Shown here one piece after another: positions 21,805 through 33,943 of a stretch of 64,000 nt of DNA; position 1 is the stretch's first letter, and each line of letters starts with the position of its first letter. Source of the stretch: Voacanga thouarsii. Lineage: Eukaryota; Streptophyta; Magnoliopsida; Gentianales; Apocynaceae. The position numbers and the translations under genes are program-made. The notes under the pieces were generated by a model. The model had not been told where the DNA came from. It saw only the letters and a list, made by a program, of their open reading frames with translations, and ran no database searches. The stretch spans positions 310,001-374,000 of the forward strand of contig JANUWF010001213.1 of assembly GCA_026120185.1 (NCBI GenBank). The letters run 5' to 3'.

Positions 21805-22989
21805 GCAAAGGACGTCCAAACTTCAATAACATTGAAGAAACAAAACATACACATCTCCATAGCAGCAAAGAAGGCTTCAACAAGGAGGAGAAGATAATAA
21901 GGCATGAAGAACATGAGATTAGTAGCTTACTATGTTTTATCATTCAAACTTTCTCTTGTTTCTTTCTCTTTTCCAATTGTACTTTGTTTTCATATTTTAT
22001 GTTCAAGACAATTTAAATTCTATCTTCTTTTTGGGTTATAATTTGAGTATTAATTTTGAAACTTTCAGATTTATGTATTAAAGATTCTATCTTTGATATT
22101 CTAAGGATTGCCTTTTGAGTATTTGTGTGATTCCAAATTTCTTTTCATACCAGTTGCATTAATTTCTCTTATATTTGGCAACATAGTTGAGAGGGCATGA
22201 TTAAATCGCTAGGATTGTTAACTATGTGATTTACTTGTCATAGTTCATCCATAGGTTAATGTTCTAGTAGCATATATTTGTCTTAGTTAAGTGCAACCTT
22301 TTGGCATGATTAGGATTGATAGGGAATTGTATTATTCAAGTTATTTATGTTTGCAAGTTTTTGTAATATATTCTAGCTTGATGTTGGTGATAGTTTGATT
22401 AGCTTATCAATCTTGAGATTAGTTTATAACAAATTATTAATTGAAGTATTAATGTCTTTAAGAAAATGTTAATTAACATGGTGTAGATTAAGAAGAGGAT
22501 TTGGGGTTACTTGGGAGCATTTGACAAAGATTAATCTATTTATGCGAGGATGGAAATTATTGGCAATTTTGCAAGACATGTAAAATTAATTACTCAATAT
22601 AATCGCATCTATGATAAGTTCCTTATTCAATCATAAAACATGTTCTTAAAACACCATATTTTCCTAATTGTCTTGGATTTGCTTTCTTATTTTTAGCAGT
22701 TTCATATTTCTTGCATGCTTTAATTTAATAGTTTCCTAATTGCTTTCCCCCCATTTACTTTATATTAATTCATCATAAGAATTTATTCAAGTTAATTATT
22801 CAAGAATAGTTTACAAGCTTAAGATAAGGAGTCTATATAAGAGTATACTTCTCTTGAGTTCTTTGTAGGTTCGACACCCTACTCACTACTATACTATGCT
22901 ATATCATAGGGAGAAGGGTTTAAATTTTCTTTTTATGGGTGCATGACAACAGCATTTAAATGACCCTATTTTGAATGTCGTGATTCTCT

Positions 22990-23097
22990 TATAATAATTT
23001 ATTAGATAATAAATGCTTCACATAAGCTTTGCAACCCCATATCTTAAGAAATGATAAACTTGGTTGTCACCCAATCCATATCTTATATGGCATCTTT
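22990..23097 (-). pseudogene. Copia integrase C-terminal fragment
   Basis: The minus strand reads MPYKIWIG-stop-QPSLSFLKIWGCKAYVKHLLSNKLL. This is the conserved integrase C-terminal region of copia elements (TPYE-W--KPSL-LKIWGC-AYVK). About 35 residues remain with one stop. No LTR belonging to it can be seen; it is a scrap between F and D4. Confidence 0.8.
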
Positions 23098-23103
23098 TGA
23101 ACA

Positions 23104-23270
23104 TGATATGCTTAATTTGGATATATAAAAATCATGCAATTTTGAACCTATTCCCAACCAAATTTTAATTAAAATATTAATCCCCAAATTACGTACATGA
23201 GCAGGGGCACTCATAATTAAGTATAGTGTAGGGTGTTAACGAATATCAATCCTCAATGAACAAGTACACA
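23104..23270 (-). repeat. D4: LTR fragment, left part
   Basis: TGATATGCTTAATTTGG and the next 160 bases resemble the first 170 bases of D1, D2 and D3. It breaks off at GAACAAGTACAC, and the same alignment resumes at 59371. D4 is therefore an older relative into which D inserted. Confidence 0.75.
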
Positions 23271-24799
23271 TGATGCGTAAATTTTGGGTGCATAAAAATT
23301 ATCAAATTTTCATCCCATCCCTTAGTCAATTTTTAATTAAAACATTAATCCCAAAATACACATATGAACAAGTATACTCATCGCAAGTATAATATAGGCA
23401 ATTAATGAGTATTGGTCCTTAAAGGAACAAGTACACACTAATCACTTTTCATTCATTGTTTAACCGACCCCAAATAAAGTTAAAAAATAATAAAAATAAA
23501 AGAAAAAAATATAAACAAATCAAGGATGTGAGAATATGTAATTTAGACAAAAGCTTTTGAAAACATGATAATAAAACACTTAGCCAACATCATAATCAAT
23601 TATTATCTTGGTCTCATGAAGAATTTAATATAAACACAATTCGTTTACAATCCATGGAATTACTATCTAGTTGAATTAGTGGACATATTCTATCTTGATC
23701 AATTTATCCAAAAGATGTACAAAAAGCAAACCTCATATAAACCCCTATATTCTAGGCGATTTAAAATATGGAATTAGTCACTGAATCCATATTCTATCAA
23801 TCATCAACTAACCTTTAATTACCAATGTTCTAGACAATTAACCTTTGTTTCAAGTAATTTAAGAGATAACAAATATGAAACTAATTAATTAAAGTCATTA
23901 CCAACCTCTTTTTCAAGTAAGTTAATAATAAAACTCAATCAACCAACTTCGTATGGAAAACAAGTAATCAAATACCAAGAACAATAATCAATTGATCAAA
24001 AGACCAAATTAATTAATAAATCATGAATCACAAGAACAATGTCAAATTACAACGGACATATTGAATACATGATTGTTCAAGGAAAAGAAAACAAAAGTAA
24101 ACTAAAGCATTCATAGAGAAGCCTCTTTCTTCCTCCTCGAAGACTATCTTGAACAACCCTCCTTACTTTGGGTAAATTCCTTTTTGAATGAGAGGTTGAG
24201 AAGTTTTGCTTATGCATTCACCTCCCTCTATTGCATATATCCTACCCTTGTGTTTTCTTGTGCTTTTATTGGCCTCTTGGAAGCTAATTTTGTGGTTGAG
24301 GAAGTCTTAGCTAAGCAAGAGTAGGAAAATTCCAAAATCATTGGAAAAGCCCTAATTCCGTGTATAGAATATTCACCTCCAAAGTTTACGTGGTGCTAGG
24401 TACCTTCGGCCCACTTGGCGCCAGGTGCACTCTATTATTCCCCTGTTTTCCCTCTATTTTTGGTTGTTTCTCCTTGGCAGAGAGACTGTACCTGGGGCCA
24501 AGTGCACTTGCCAGACTTGGCACCAGGATTGTTTTGGAATTCCCTTGAAGCTTGCTCAATCTCTTCTACTGAAGTAGAGTGTACTCGATGCCTTGCCCAT
24601 TGGCTAGGCCTGGCACCAGGTTTACTCTGGTTTTGTACACTTTATGCTCGATTTTAACATAAATATGCATATATTTGCCAAAAACACATTTTACAAGAAA
24701 AATGTCAAATAGGATGGAATATGCCTAGTTATTACAACAAATGTATCTTAAAACAACCTCAAATAACTAGGAAAAGAATGGTGATTTTAGCCCCAATAA
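23271..24799 (-). repeat. D 3' LTR (D1)
   Basis: Aligns throughout with D2 at 57845-59369. In the minus sense it ends TTTACGCATCA. A TATA-like box lies at 24233-24242. The right end is taken from the alignment with D2 and from the following purine tract. Confidence 0.85.
24388..24625. repeat. Three GGCGCC dyad pairs in D1
   Basis: GGTGCT 24392 and GGCGCC 24417; GGGGCC 24494 and GGCACC 24519; GATGCC 24587 and GGCACC 24612. Every pair is 25 bp apart. Two are followed by AGGTGCACTCTATT and AGGTTTACTCTGG. They lie about 155-380 bp upstream, in the D sense, of the TATA-like box. Confidence 0.88.
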
Positions 24800-24814
24800 A
24801 TTCCCTCACACTTG
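24798..24814 (-). other. D polypurine tract
   Basis: The minus strand reads CAAGTGTGAGGGAATTT before the LTR start, preceded by GAGGATAAGCAATTG. The same AAGTGTGGGGG-like form is in F at 20030 and 20205. Confidence 0.65.
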
Positions 24815-25167
24815 AACAATTGCTTATCCTCAAGCAAAACACTTTAGTCCAAGAAAATTTTTCAGAAACAAAAGTTATTTCCCAACCAAAAATTTCTTTA
24901 CCACAACAAAGATTATGTCTTCTCTTCAAACTCTAGATACAAATCTTTGTCATTCATACCCTTTGAGAAAAATACAAACTTTGAAACATTGGACAAGAAA
25001 TCACAAAGCACTTGAAGTTAAATTAATCAATTGCATACGTTAGTCGAAGAATATTATTCCACTCTTCAAGTAAAAATATAGATAATATAAATCACATAGG
25101 TCAAGGCATCTACCAACTCAACCATTATAAATTCAAAAATTGCACACTTAAATTATGATGTGCGGAA
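24815..25167 (-). other. D interior, segment next to 3' LTR
   Basis: About 350 bp of AT-rich sequence without coding. It ends at the E-minus insertion; the D sequence resumes at 38790. Confidence 0.55.
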
Positions 25168-27294
25168 TGTAACACCCCACTACCTAGGCCCAAACAGGGT
25201 CGGGGATGTTGCCCCATCTAAAGGACAAGGGGTCTTTATAACTAAGTCACACAAACAAAATAAAATAATACTTCAAAATTAAAACTTATTAAAATCCAAA
25301 AATTCAAGAGAAATCCGAAATAAAAAATTTGTTCACTCTCAACTCCCAAAGCATTACATAAAATAGATAATAGAATATCTTCCAAGCAAGTAACAACTAG
25401 CTACTCATCCCCACAGTAGGATCGACTTGAAATTATGGTAAAAAGGATGAGGAGATAAAAATTTCAGTAAGTCCGTGTGTGCTTTGAGTGTTCAGTGAAA
25501 ACAGTTCTGAATGCAAAGTGTAAGAACTTCATAAGAAAAATACTAGCAGACAATAAACAATGTTCAAAATCAAGAGTGGCGTTTTGGCTTTTCCATCCAA
25601 ACATGTACAATAAAATCAACCCCACAAAAAAGTGGTCATGGGTTACCACACATTAGGCCCCATAACCATACAATGGTTAGAATGTCACACTTTGTGCAGA
25701 CTGACAAAAGGTAGGTGATCGGCGTACCGGGTAAGATACTCCTCCTTCTTTACACCTAAATAAAACCGGTTGTCCACTCCGACAACACACGGTCTATATG
25801 ACTGAAACCTGCTAGCTCGAACCAGCATGACTAAGTAGGACTGGCGTTTCTCTAAGTTGAGTTCATCTTCTGGAGGTGGCCTCCTGCCAGAAGACTGACT
25901 CTTACTCTTCAAAACTAGTACCACTAACCTACCCTTATTGAGTACTCAACGTAGTTCATCCCACTTGGGAGAAAACTGATAAAATATTGCTGTACTTGAA
26001 AATGGCAATCAAGGGTTTCCAAAGTCTTTGTCAAAATAAGTTTTAGAAACAAGTTAGTGTTTGAATAAAACTGTTTGTTGTTTTCAAATAATTAGTTTGA
26101 CTGAAACAAGAAAGGAAACAGTCCCTAATTGCCTTTACCAAATAAGTGTTCACAAACTTCGTGATTAGCTTGCCGTAACAACTTTTGCAACAAACAGGTT
26201 TTATGCAGGAGCTTACCTGATCCTTTGCTCGAGATAGAATAAAGATCTCCAAAAGCTGACCTAGCCTCGCCTGGGGTAAACGTAAGTCATAATTAAACTC
26301 AAGCCAAAATTTACTTTCACAAATAATCCTAGTTCAACTTACCACAATCATGACCCCAGTGTCCCAAGCTTTAAGGCTATATAATAATAAAAGGGTTTAT
26401 AAAATAAATCTAGCTTGATATTAAAATAACAGGGGTTTGTGAAATAGTTACTAATAAGTTGTAGGTTTAAATCTTGCAATAAATAAATTAGCGTTTATTT
26501 GATGAAGGGTCCTAGGCCTAGATGATATTATTTAAAATAATGATTTATAATAACTAATTGTTAGAAAATAATTGATAAATAAAATTAATAATAAGTAAAT
26601 TTTAATATGCCTTGACTAAAAGATAAGAAATAAATTTTAGTAGTACTTATGAATATAAGACTTACAAAATTAATAGTTTACCTATTATGATTATTTATAT
26701 AAAAGGCTTTATTTGATATTATTATTTTATATAATATATATATATATATTATTTCTTTAATAAAAATTATCATTTATTTGACTAAAATATCATTATTTTA
26801 CATAATAGTCCAAATCCACATTTTCCTAGGATTTTCGAAATCACTAGAATAAATTATAGTATTAATCATTTTATTGATGAAATAAAATTGGCTAACTCAA
26901 TTAGCTTAGGGACAACAAGGTCATGATCATAATTCCTATTGCTAACCATAATCATGAGCATACACTCTACATCAATCAACAAAACATCCAAATCATGAAT
27001 AAAAACATATATCCAAATCTACCAACACATGATCCAAACTCCGCTAACATAATCATATTCACCAAAGGTGCAATAATCTCTAACATGCTTGATCATTCAA
27101 ACTACTCACGACATGAAGGCATGCAACAAATCCTAAAAATGCCAAACATTCAACCAAGATAAATCATCTCATGCATCAACCCCATCTCTATCATACAAAC
27201 ACCTTCATTCTCATGCTTCAATCCCAACTCCATCACAAAACACATAATCAATCTCCAAATATATTCCATCCTCATCCAACTACATCTAAGAGAG

Positions 27295-27476
27295 ATGAAT
27301 CTAGAATTTAAAGAGGAGTTTGAAGAAGCTTACTTGAATGATGACTACCTTGAGGACGTTTCAAGAAAACACTCTCGCCAGGAAGGCTTGATCCGTCCAA
27401 GGAGAAGAAGAAAAATGGCCATGGTGGGAGTAACTATTCGGCCGAGAGAGAGAGAGAGAGAAAGAGAAAGTCTATT

Positions 27477-27515
<39 letters not shown>

Positions 27516-27522
27516 TAATTAA
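27295..27522 (+). other. Antisense LTR open frame (E family)
   Basis: 76-residue frame opposite to the element sense: NLEFKEEFEEAYLNDDYLED, then an Arg-rich part running into the GA microsatellite. A frame with the same core is open in the other three E LTRs (36659-36904 +; 45509-45820 - and 53295-53627 -). No family is recognised and it may be chance. Confidence 0.3.
27444..27511. repeat. Microsatellite (GA)n then (CA)n in E LTR
   Basis: Interrupted GA run, a short spacer, then a pure CA run of 31 bases. The other E LTRs have different simple repeats at the same point. Confidence 0.95.
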
Positions 27523-29089
27523 TAGTTGAAGATGAATGTAGATGGAGATGATCGTTAATGCTTACCTTGAAGGTGTTCTTAAGCCTTCAAGAAAATTCTG
27601 ATTTTTTATCCAAAAGTGAGACTTTGATTTCAATGTTTGAGTTTAAAAATTGCAGGAATGGTTTCATGAGATTGATTAGGTATAATCTGGAGTTTTTGGA
27701 GAAGATTGAAGTGGTTTTGAGTGGCCTTAGGAGTGAGAATGGTAGTAGGTGTTCTTGGTCTTCTTGGAGGTTTGGAGAGAATGGATGAAGCTGGCCAAAA
27801 TTCTGTTGGGAAAGAGTGGCCGACTGGTTTGGAGATTTTTGGTAATTGGATTTTCAAATTTGGGAGGAAAAATGAAAGCCGGTTGTTTGAAATTCAAAAA
27901 TAATAATTTAGGGAATATTTTGTGGTAGCAAATATGATAAGAAGATCTTTGTTGTTGGAGATCTTTTGGAAGCTTTAATGGCCGACTGAATTGCTAGAAT
28001 TTCTATTGAGATGAATGCTGTTCGAATTAGCTTAAGGGTGGCCGAAATATGGTGTACAATGGTGAAGGAATTTTTTGGTTTTTTGAGGCTTACTCCATGG
28101 AAGGTTGCTGGATTATTTTGTTGGAATTTTGGACTCCAATTAATGGCTTGATTGTAGTGATTGATGGAGAGATTTTAGGAGTAGCCCTGGAGCTCCATTG
28201 GTGCACAACAATGGAAAAGACGATGACGCTCAGTCCATGGCTGACCAAAGTGAGTTTGTATAGAAAAATGGGATGAGTTTCGAACAAGGGTGAAGAAGGA
28301 ACAAAGCTGGAAATTCTGGTTGGTTTTTTTCACAAGGCTTGCTGGAATTTCTGGGCAGATTTTTCTGCCATAATTTAGCCAACTTGTAGAAGGTTTGAAG
28401 GGCTATTGGGGGGTCCTTTAAGGCTGATTTACAGCCTTCTTTATGGAGGAAAAATAAGATTAATTTGCTAGTTGAGAAGCTGGATGAAACATCTTGGTTT
28501 TTGGCTCACCAAGCTACGAAAAATGTCCAGGAATTTTCCTAGTTTGCACAGCTTTTCTGCAGCTCGGTTTTGGATGGAATTTTCAGTCTTCAAGCCGTGT
28601 GAATTGGTCATTTTTCTAGAAGTATTTGGGAGGAAAATATGGCTGAAATTTACAACAATTAGACTGATCAAGAAGCTGGAAAAAATTTCCAAATTACTAC
28701 ATGAAAAGATGAACACGCATAGGTTGGAGTTTGAAGGTTCAACCATGGAGATTAATTCTCTTAGGAACCTTCCATAACTCCTCCCCATTATCGGCCAACA
28801 AGATACCTCACATAGACATTTTCAAAACCTTAATATCATAGAATTTTGCTGGAATTTTCTAGAAATAAAATTGGCTTAGATAAATTGAACAACCTAATTG
28901 ATTAAGAAGTAAGGAAAGCTAGAGATCAAGAAGGGTATGAATTCCTTAGAAATTTTGTAGGGCACAAGAGTGGAATTAGGATATTCCTTTCATGTCTCCC
29001 CCTAGGACAACTCTCTTACTCTTCCCCAAGGCATGCAAAGGCCAAAATATAGCCTACCTAACCAAAAATAAAATTTAATCATGCTAAAA

Positions 29090-29168
29090 CTCAAATGATG
29101 GAATTTTAACTCAAGACCTCAAGGATTTATTCCAAAGCTCTAACCACTAAACCACAACAACTCTTGTT
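29090..29168 (-). ncRNA. tRNA-like A-box/B-box segment in E LTR
   Basis: The minus strand reads TGGTTTAGTGGTTAGAGC (like a tRNA D-arm A box), then TCCTTGAGGTC, then a degenerate B box GAGTTAAAATTCC. Present in all four E LTRs. No acceptor stem can be folded, so it is tRNA-derived at most, not a tRNA gene. Confidence 0.45.
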
Positions 29169-29406
29169 CTTATTTTCTCTCCCAAATATTTTTCCTATTT
29201 AACGCTCAAGCTATCTCCCTATTTCCATCTCAAGCAAAATTAGCATTTTGCCCTTCTTACTCACTAAGTACAATTAAGCTATCTAGACTACAAATCACAT
29301 ATCCAAAGCACATAAAATCATATAAAAATATATTTATGTATGCAAGAAAATATGATATGCATCCCGACCCCCTTACTCTAGGGTTAGTTTTAATTGGGGT
29401 TTCACA

Positions 29407-29421
29407 TCCCCCCCCTCCTTA
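29407..29421 (-). other. E-minus polypurine tract
   Basis: The minus strand reads AAGGAGGGGGGGGGA directly before TGTGAAACCCC; E-plus has AAGGAGGGGAGGA at the same place. Confidence 0.9.
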
Positions 29422-29453
29422 GAAGAATTCCATCCCGAAACTTAGGCATACCT

Positions 29454-30979
29454 TTATTTCAGATCGGGATATTTCTGCTTTACCCACTCTTCTGATTCCC
29501 ATGTGGCATCTCACGTGCCATGATGCTCCCACTAAACTTTTACCATTGGTATCTGCTTGTTTCAGAGATTCTTGATACTGCGGTCCAATATTCACACGGG
29601 TTTCTCCACATAGCTCAGATCGGGTTGTAACACTAACGGCTCATTATTCAGAATATGACCGGGATCAGCATTGTACTTCTTCAGCTGTGACACATGAAAC
29701 ACATCATGAATTCCCGTCAATTCATCTAGCAAGTCCAATCGGTATGCTACCGGTCCAATCCTTTCCTTTGTCGAGAACGGTCCCAAATACTTCGGATTCA
29801 GCTTTCAACCCTTCGGATGCTTCAAGATTCTTCTGTTCGGTGTCAATCTCAGAAATATACTGTCTCCTACTTGAAACTCCAACTCTTTTCGCCGATTGTC
29901 TGCATAGCTCTTTTATCGGCTCTGAGCTGCCTTCAACCTTTTCCTAATTAACTTTACTTTGTCCAACATTTCCTAAACACAAACTTCTTCGGTTTTACTT
30001 ATGTGACCATCTTCTGACCAACTTTAGTATAGCGGTATCTGACACTTGCATCCATACAGGGCCTCATATGGAGCCATTCCAATTGAAGCTTGATAACTAT
30101 TATTATATGACAGCTCTGCATACGGCATACATTCGAACCACTTATCCCCGAAATACAGAACACAGGCTCTCAGCATATTTTTCAATAGCTATAAAACTCT
30201 TTCTGGCTGTCCATCGGTCTGCGGATGCGCCATCGTACTAAACTTCAGACTCGACCCTATTGATTCTTGAAACTTGCCCGAAAAACGAGACGTAAACCTC
30301 GGGTCTTGGTCAGACACGATACTTAAAGGTAATCCATGCAGACGAACTATTTTGCGTACATAGGTCTGAGCCAACTTCTCCATGGAATCTCGTACATTCA
30401 TTGGTATGAAATGTGCCGATTTGGTCAATCAATCCACTACTATCCATATGGCGTCCTTCTAGGTCCTAGACATAGGAAGTCCGGTGACAAAATCCATGAT
30501 CACCTCCTTCTACTTCCATTCAGGTACTGGCAACGGTTGTAATAGTCCCGCTGACTTCTTGTGCTCCGCTTTGACTTTTTGACAGGTGAGACATGTTGAG
30601 ACATACTTGACCACATCCCGCTTCATTCTGAGCCACCAATACGCCCTCCTCAGATCCTGGTACATTTTGACTTCCCCCGAATGAATGGCGTACTTGCTCT
30701 TGTGCGCCACCTCAAAAATTCTGTCTTTTAATTGATGCTCTCCGGGTACACACAGCCGATCCGTGAAATACAAACTCTCGCCTCATCTTGCCAGAATTCA
30801 TTGTCTTGCCGTCTAAGTTCTTTGTCCTTAAACAGCTGAAATTTTGGGTTACTTTGCTGGGCTTCCATGATTTCCCGCCTTAAATCCGGTACCAATTTTA
30901 GGTTGCTAACAATAATTCTCTTCTCTTGCACTTCTACTCTTCTATCCAACACATCTTGAACTACTTGAATCTCCTGCAC
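29454..30979 (-). pseudogene. E-minus integrase with chromodomain
   Basis: Order from 30979 leftward: linker; zinc-binding HKSKYAIH with CLTCQ (H2C2 complete, about 30590-30700); integrase core with Asp in MDFVTGLP, Asp in SDQDPRF and Glu in DGQPERV, all present; GPVAYRLDLLDELTGIHDVF and FHVSQLKKY; then a chromodomain ending YPDLK. It would insert cDNA, the chromodomain steering it to marked chromatin (family knowledge). Stops lie near 30471, 30189, 29590 and 29533, so it is decayed despite an intact catalytic triad. Confidence 0.9.
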
Positions 30980-30999
30980 TCTTAACTGGCTATACCAAC

Positions 31000-31565
31000 T
31001 TTTCTGCTCAGTGCATCAGCAGCAACGTTAGCCTTCCCGGGATGATAGTTGATTGGACAACGGTACTCTTTTAGGAATTCCATCCACCGCCGCTGTCTTA
31101 AATTCAAATCCTTCTGGGTGAAGATGTACTTCATGCTCTTGTGGTCAGTGAACACTTCATACTTAGCTCCGTACAGCTAGTGTCGCCATTTCTTTAGAGC
31201 GAACATAATGGCTGCTAGCTCCAGATCATGTGTAGAGTAGTTAACTTCATGTGGTCTCAACTTTAGAGAAGCATAAGCGATCACTTTCCGGTCTTACGTC
31301 AATACTGCTCCCAATCCTTCTTTCGAGGAATTGGTATACAGCGCGTAATGTTTATCTCCCTCTGGTAGACTAAACACTGGTGCTGTCATCAATCTTCACT
31401 TCAACTCTTGGAAACTCTTCTCACATTTTTCACCCCAAACAAATGGGACATCTTTCCTTAGCAGTCGAGTCATAGGCGATGCGAGCGTTGAAAATCCTTT
31501 GATGAACTTCCTATAGTAACTAGCTAATCCCAAGAAGATTCGAATCTCGGTGATGTTCTCCGGTT
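31000..31565 (-). pseudogene. E-minus RNase H (decayed)
   Basis: Conserved gypsy words in order: [20 protein letters not shown], then [56 protein letters not shown] and [10 protein letters not shown]. Stops interrupt it near 31180 and 31295. It follows RT directly, as in all gypsy elements. Confidence 0.88.
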
Positions 31566-31569
31566 GCTT

Positions 31570-32370
31570 CTAGTCTGACACTGCTTCAACCTTTGCTGGG
31601 TCTATCTTGATTCCCTCCTTGGTTACCACATGGCCAAGAAATGCTACAATGTCCAGCCAGAACTCACACTTGCTAAAATTGCCGAAAAGCTTGTACTCCC
31701 GCAGTTTCTCCAATATGAGCTTCAGATGCTCCACATGCTTCTCCAGACTCTTGGAATAGATTAGAATGTCATTAATAAAGACCACTATGAACTTGTCCAA
31801 GTAGGGTCGGAAGACTCGATGCATCAAGTCCATGAATATTGTTGGAGCATTGGTCACCCCAAACGGCATTACCACGAACTTATAATGTCCATATCTGGTG
31901 TTGAAGGCCGTCTTGGGGATATCCTCCTCTTTTATCCGCACTTGATAGTACCCTTGCCTCAGGTCCAATTTGGAATAGCAACTGAATCCTTGTAACTGGT
32001 CGAACAGCTCGTCAATCAGCAGTAGAGGATACTTGTTCTTGACTGTCAAGTTGTACAAGCCCCGATAGTCGATACACAATCTCAGAGTCCCGTCCTTCTT
32101 CTTCACAAATAGCACAGGTACTTCCCAGGGCGACGTGCTAGGTCTGATGTAGCCTTGCTTCACTAACTCTTCTAACAATTCCTTCAGCTCGGCCAATGCC
32201 ATCCGATATGGGGTCCACGATACTGGTTCTGCTCCAGAAACTAGGTCAATGGTGAATTCAACTTCTCGACTGGGAGGTAAAGAAGTAAGCTCCGCTGGGA
32301 ACATATCGGGAGAATCCTTCACTACCTCTGTGTCCTCCAGAGTGCACTTGTCCTTCGGCTTATTTATCAC
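31570..32370 (-). pseudogene. E-minus reverse transcriptase
   Basis: Longest open frame in the window, 266 residues. RT blocks are clear: [62 protein letters not shown]. The catalytic (Y/F)xDD box reads [11 protein letters not shown]: the first Asp is Asn (GAT to AAT), which should abolish activity. E-plus keeps FIDD at the same place. The frame is long because the rest has no stop, but the enzyme is predicted dead. Confidence 0.93.
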
Positions 32371-32382
32371 ATAAGCTAGGTA

Positions 32383-32914
32383 TCATTGACATCCTTGCTT
32401 CAGCAATTTTCGAGCCTTAGCCCCCACTATCAAATACTTCAGTTCCTTTACCTTATTGCCAACGAATTCCAACACATCACAACCCGATCTAATGAATTGG
32501 ACTAATTTATTCTTACAGTCTACCCTAGCACCATGCTTTGCTAACCAATCGATTCCCAATATCAAATCATAATCCTCAATTTCCAATACTATCAAATCTC
32601 CCTCCAGGCTTTCTCTCCCCACATCAATTTTTATAGTTTCGCACATACCGATCTGCTTGCACCATCTTACCCGAAGGTGTACTTACCAATAGGGTAAAAG
32701 GTAACTCTATTCCATCCGAACCCAAATGACATGCACAGATCTTGTTTAAGTAGGAATGAGTAGAGCCAGGATTTATCAATGCATTAACGGAACGTCCTTG
32801 GATAGTAAACGTACCTTCCACTACTGTTGCATCGGACCCAACCTTCTCTCTGTTGAGAGTGAATACCTTGGCTTTCACTTGAGGCTTCGGTGCTCCATTC
32901 CCAAATGCTCCCAT
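32383..32914 (-). pseudogene. E-minus aspartic protease (decayed)
   Basis: Two overlapping open frames, 32624-32914 and 32383-32646. The first has ALINPGSTHSYL where ALIDPGSTHSYI is expected, so the catalytic Asp is Asn. The second has YDLILGIDWLAKHGA, the conserved C-terminal strand of gypsy proteases. One frameshift joins them. Confidence 0.88.
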
Positions 32915-33689
32915 GGCATTGGCTCTATTGGGTCCCGGATTCTGAGCTGGATTCCCTTACCCGACTCGGTGTAGTTTAGGGCAGGCGTTCTGCAGGTGGT
33001 TCGGGTCGCCGCAACGATAACATTTTCGCTCTCCTCCTTCAGACCAATAGTTCTTCTCTATATGGCCTCTTTTCCCACACTACCAGCATAACAAAAGGAT
33101 CTGAGCAGGTTCGAATGGTGCGGTCCGGCTTGCTTTCCCCGATTCTGCCATTGCTGGTTGGCGGGTCGTTTGTTGGTTTGCTACCTCGGGAAGTGTTCTT
33201 GTGGTTGCCTTGGCGGCTGGAAAGGCTTTGCCGCCACCCTGCTATGGCCCTCATTCTTAGTCCTAGTAGCTGCGTCTACTGCCCCTGAATAGGTCGTTGG
33301 TGGAGAAGGTGCTAACGCCCTCCTCAATTCCTACCTCAATCCTTTTACGAACTGCCTTGTCCTATTTTACTCGATGTCCACTAGTCTCTTGCAGTACTTC
33401 GATAGCTGGGTGAACCGTGCTGCGTACTGGGCCACTGTCTTGCCTCCTTGCTTTAAATTTTGGAACTCGTCCTCCTACTTTTCCACTATTCACTGAGGGA
33501 TGTACTTCGCTCTGAAGGCTTCATTAAAGTTGGACACATCAACTGGTGCTTCAGACCCCATCCCCATATCTGGTTCACTCTCATTACCCTGGTTGGGTAA
33601 TTGCATCAGGGTTGTCTCAACTTTCAATGCCACATGTTTGCTTTCGAAATCCTTTTGCTTGACGAAGCTACACGGTGCTTGGCTACCAT
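32915..33689 (-). pseudogene. E-minus gag with zinc knuckles (decayed)
   Basis: Starts MVAKHRVASSSK at 33689, matching the gag start of E-plus at 48688. The capsid region is full of stops and frame changes. Near 33090-33045 lies a broken first knuckle (CW-stop-CGKRGHIEKNY) and at about 33020-32980 an intact second one (CYRCGDPNHLQNAC). Two tandem knuckles are usual in this group. Confidence 0.8.
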
Positions 33690-33943
33690 TCTAAACCATA
33701 CCCAAATGATAAGTTCATGCATTCAATGATTAAATCATTTTAGCTGAGCATGCATTCATAGTCAGATATAAGTAAATGGAAATTAGATGTAAGTTTTTGT
33801 TTAAAGAATTGGTTATAAATTTTCTCTCAAATTTTTATTTGCATAACTTTGAATTTAAACAAGAAACATGAATGAAACTCCTTAACATAAAAGTTTACGA
33901 AAAATAATAAATAAACATCCTGATCGAATTAACTCTCAGCCCT

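Larger units (their letters stand above)
21291..22950 (+). repeat. F LTR-like region, Athila/Tat type
   Basis: Holds a strong TATA-like box (TTATATAAAGG, 21795) preceded by a GC-rich motif cluster, then a long AT-rich transcribed-type region ending GGTTCGACACCCTACTCAC and GGGTGCATGACAAC, phrases seen at the 3' ends of Athila/Tat LTRs. The upstream boundary is not fixed. No primer site follows, so it is a 3' LTR, a solo LTR or truncated. Confidence 0.5.
25168..29406 (-). repeat. E-minus 3' LTR (4239 bp)
   Basis: Runs on + from TGTAACACCCCACTACC to GGGGTTTCACA and matches 34507-38789 and both E-plus LTRs. It contains the microsatellite at 27444-27511, the tRNA-like stretch at 29090-29168 and short conserved open frames. 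Confidence 0.95.

Noticed and set aside
25685..25924. 79-residue frame with mixed composition in the E-minus 3' LTR
   Set aside because: Lies in the LTR, is not kept open in the matching part of 34507-38789, and has no domain.
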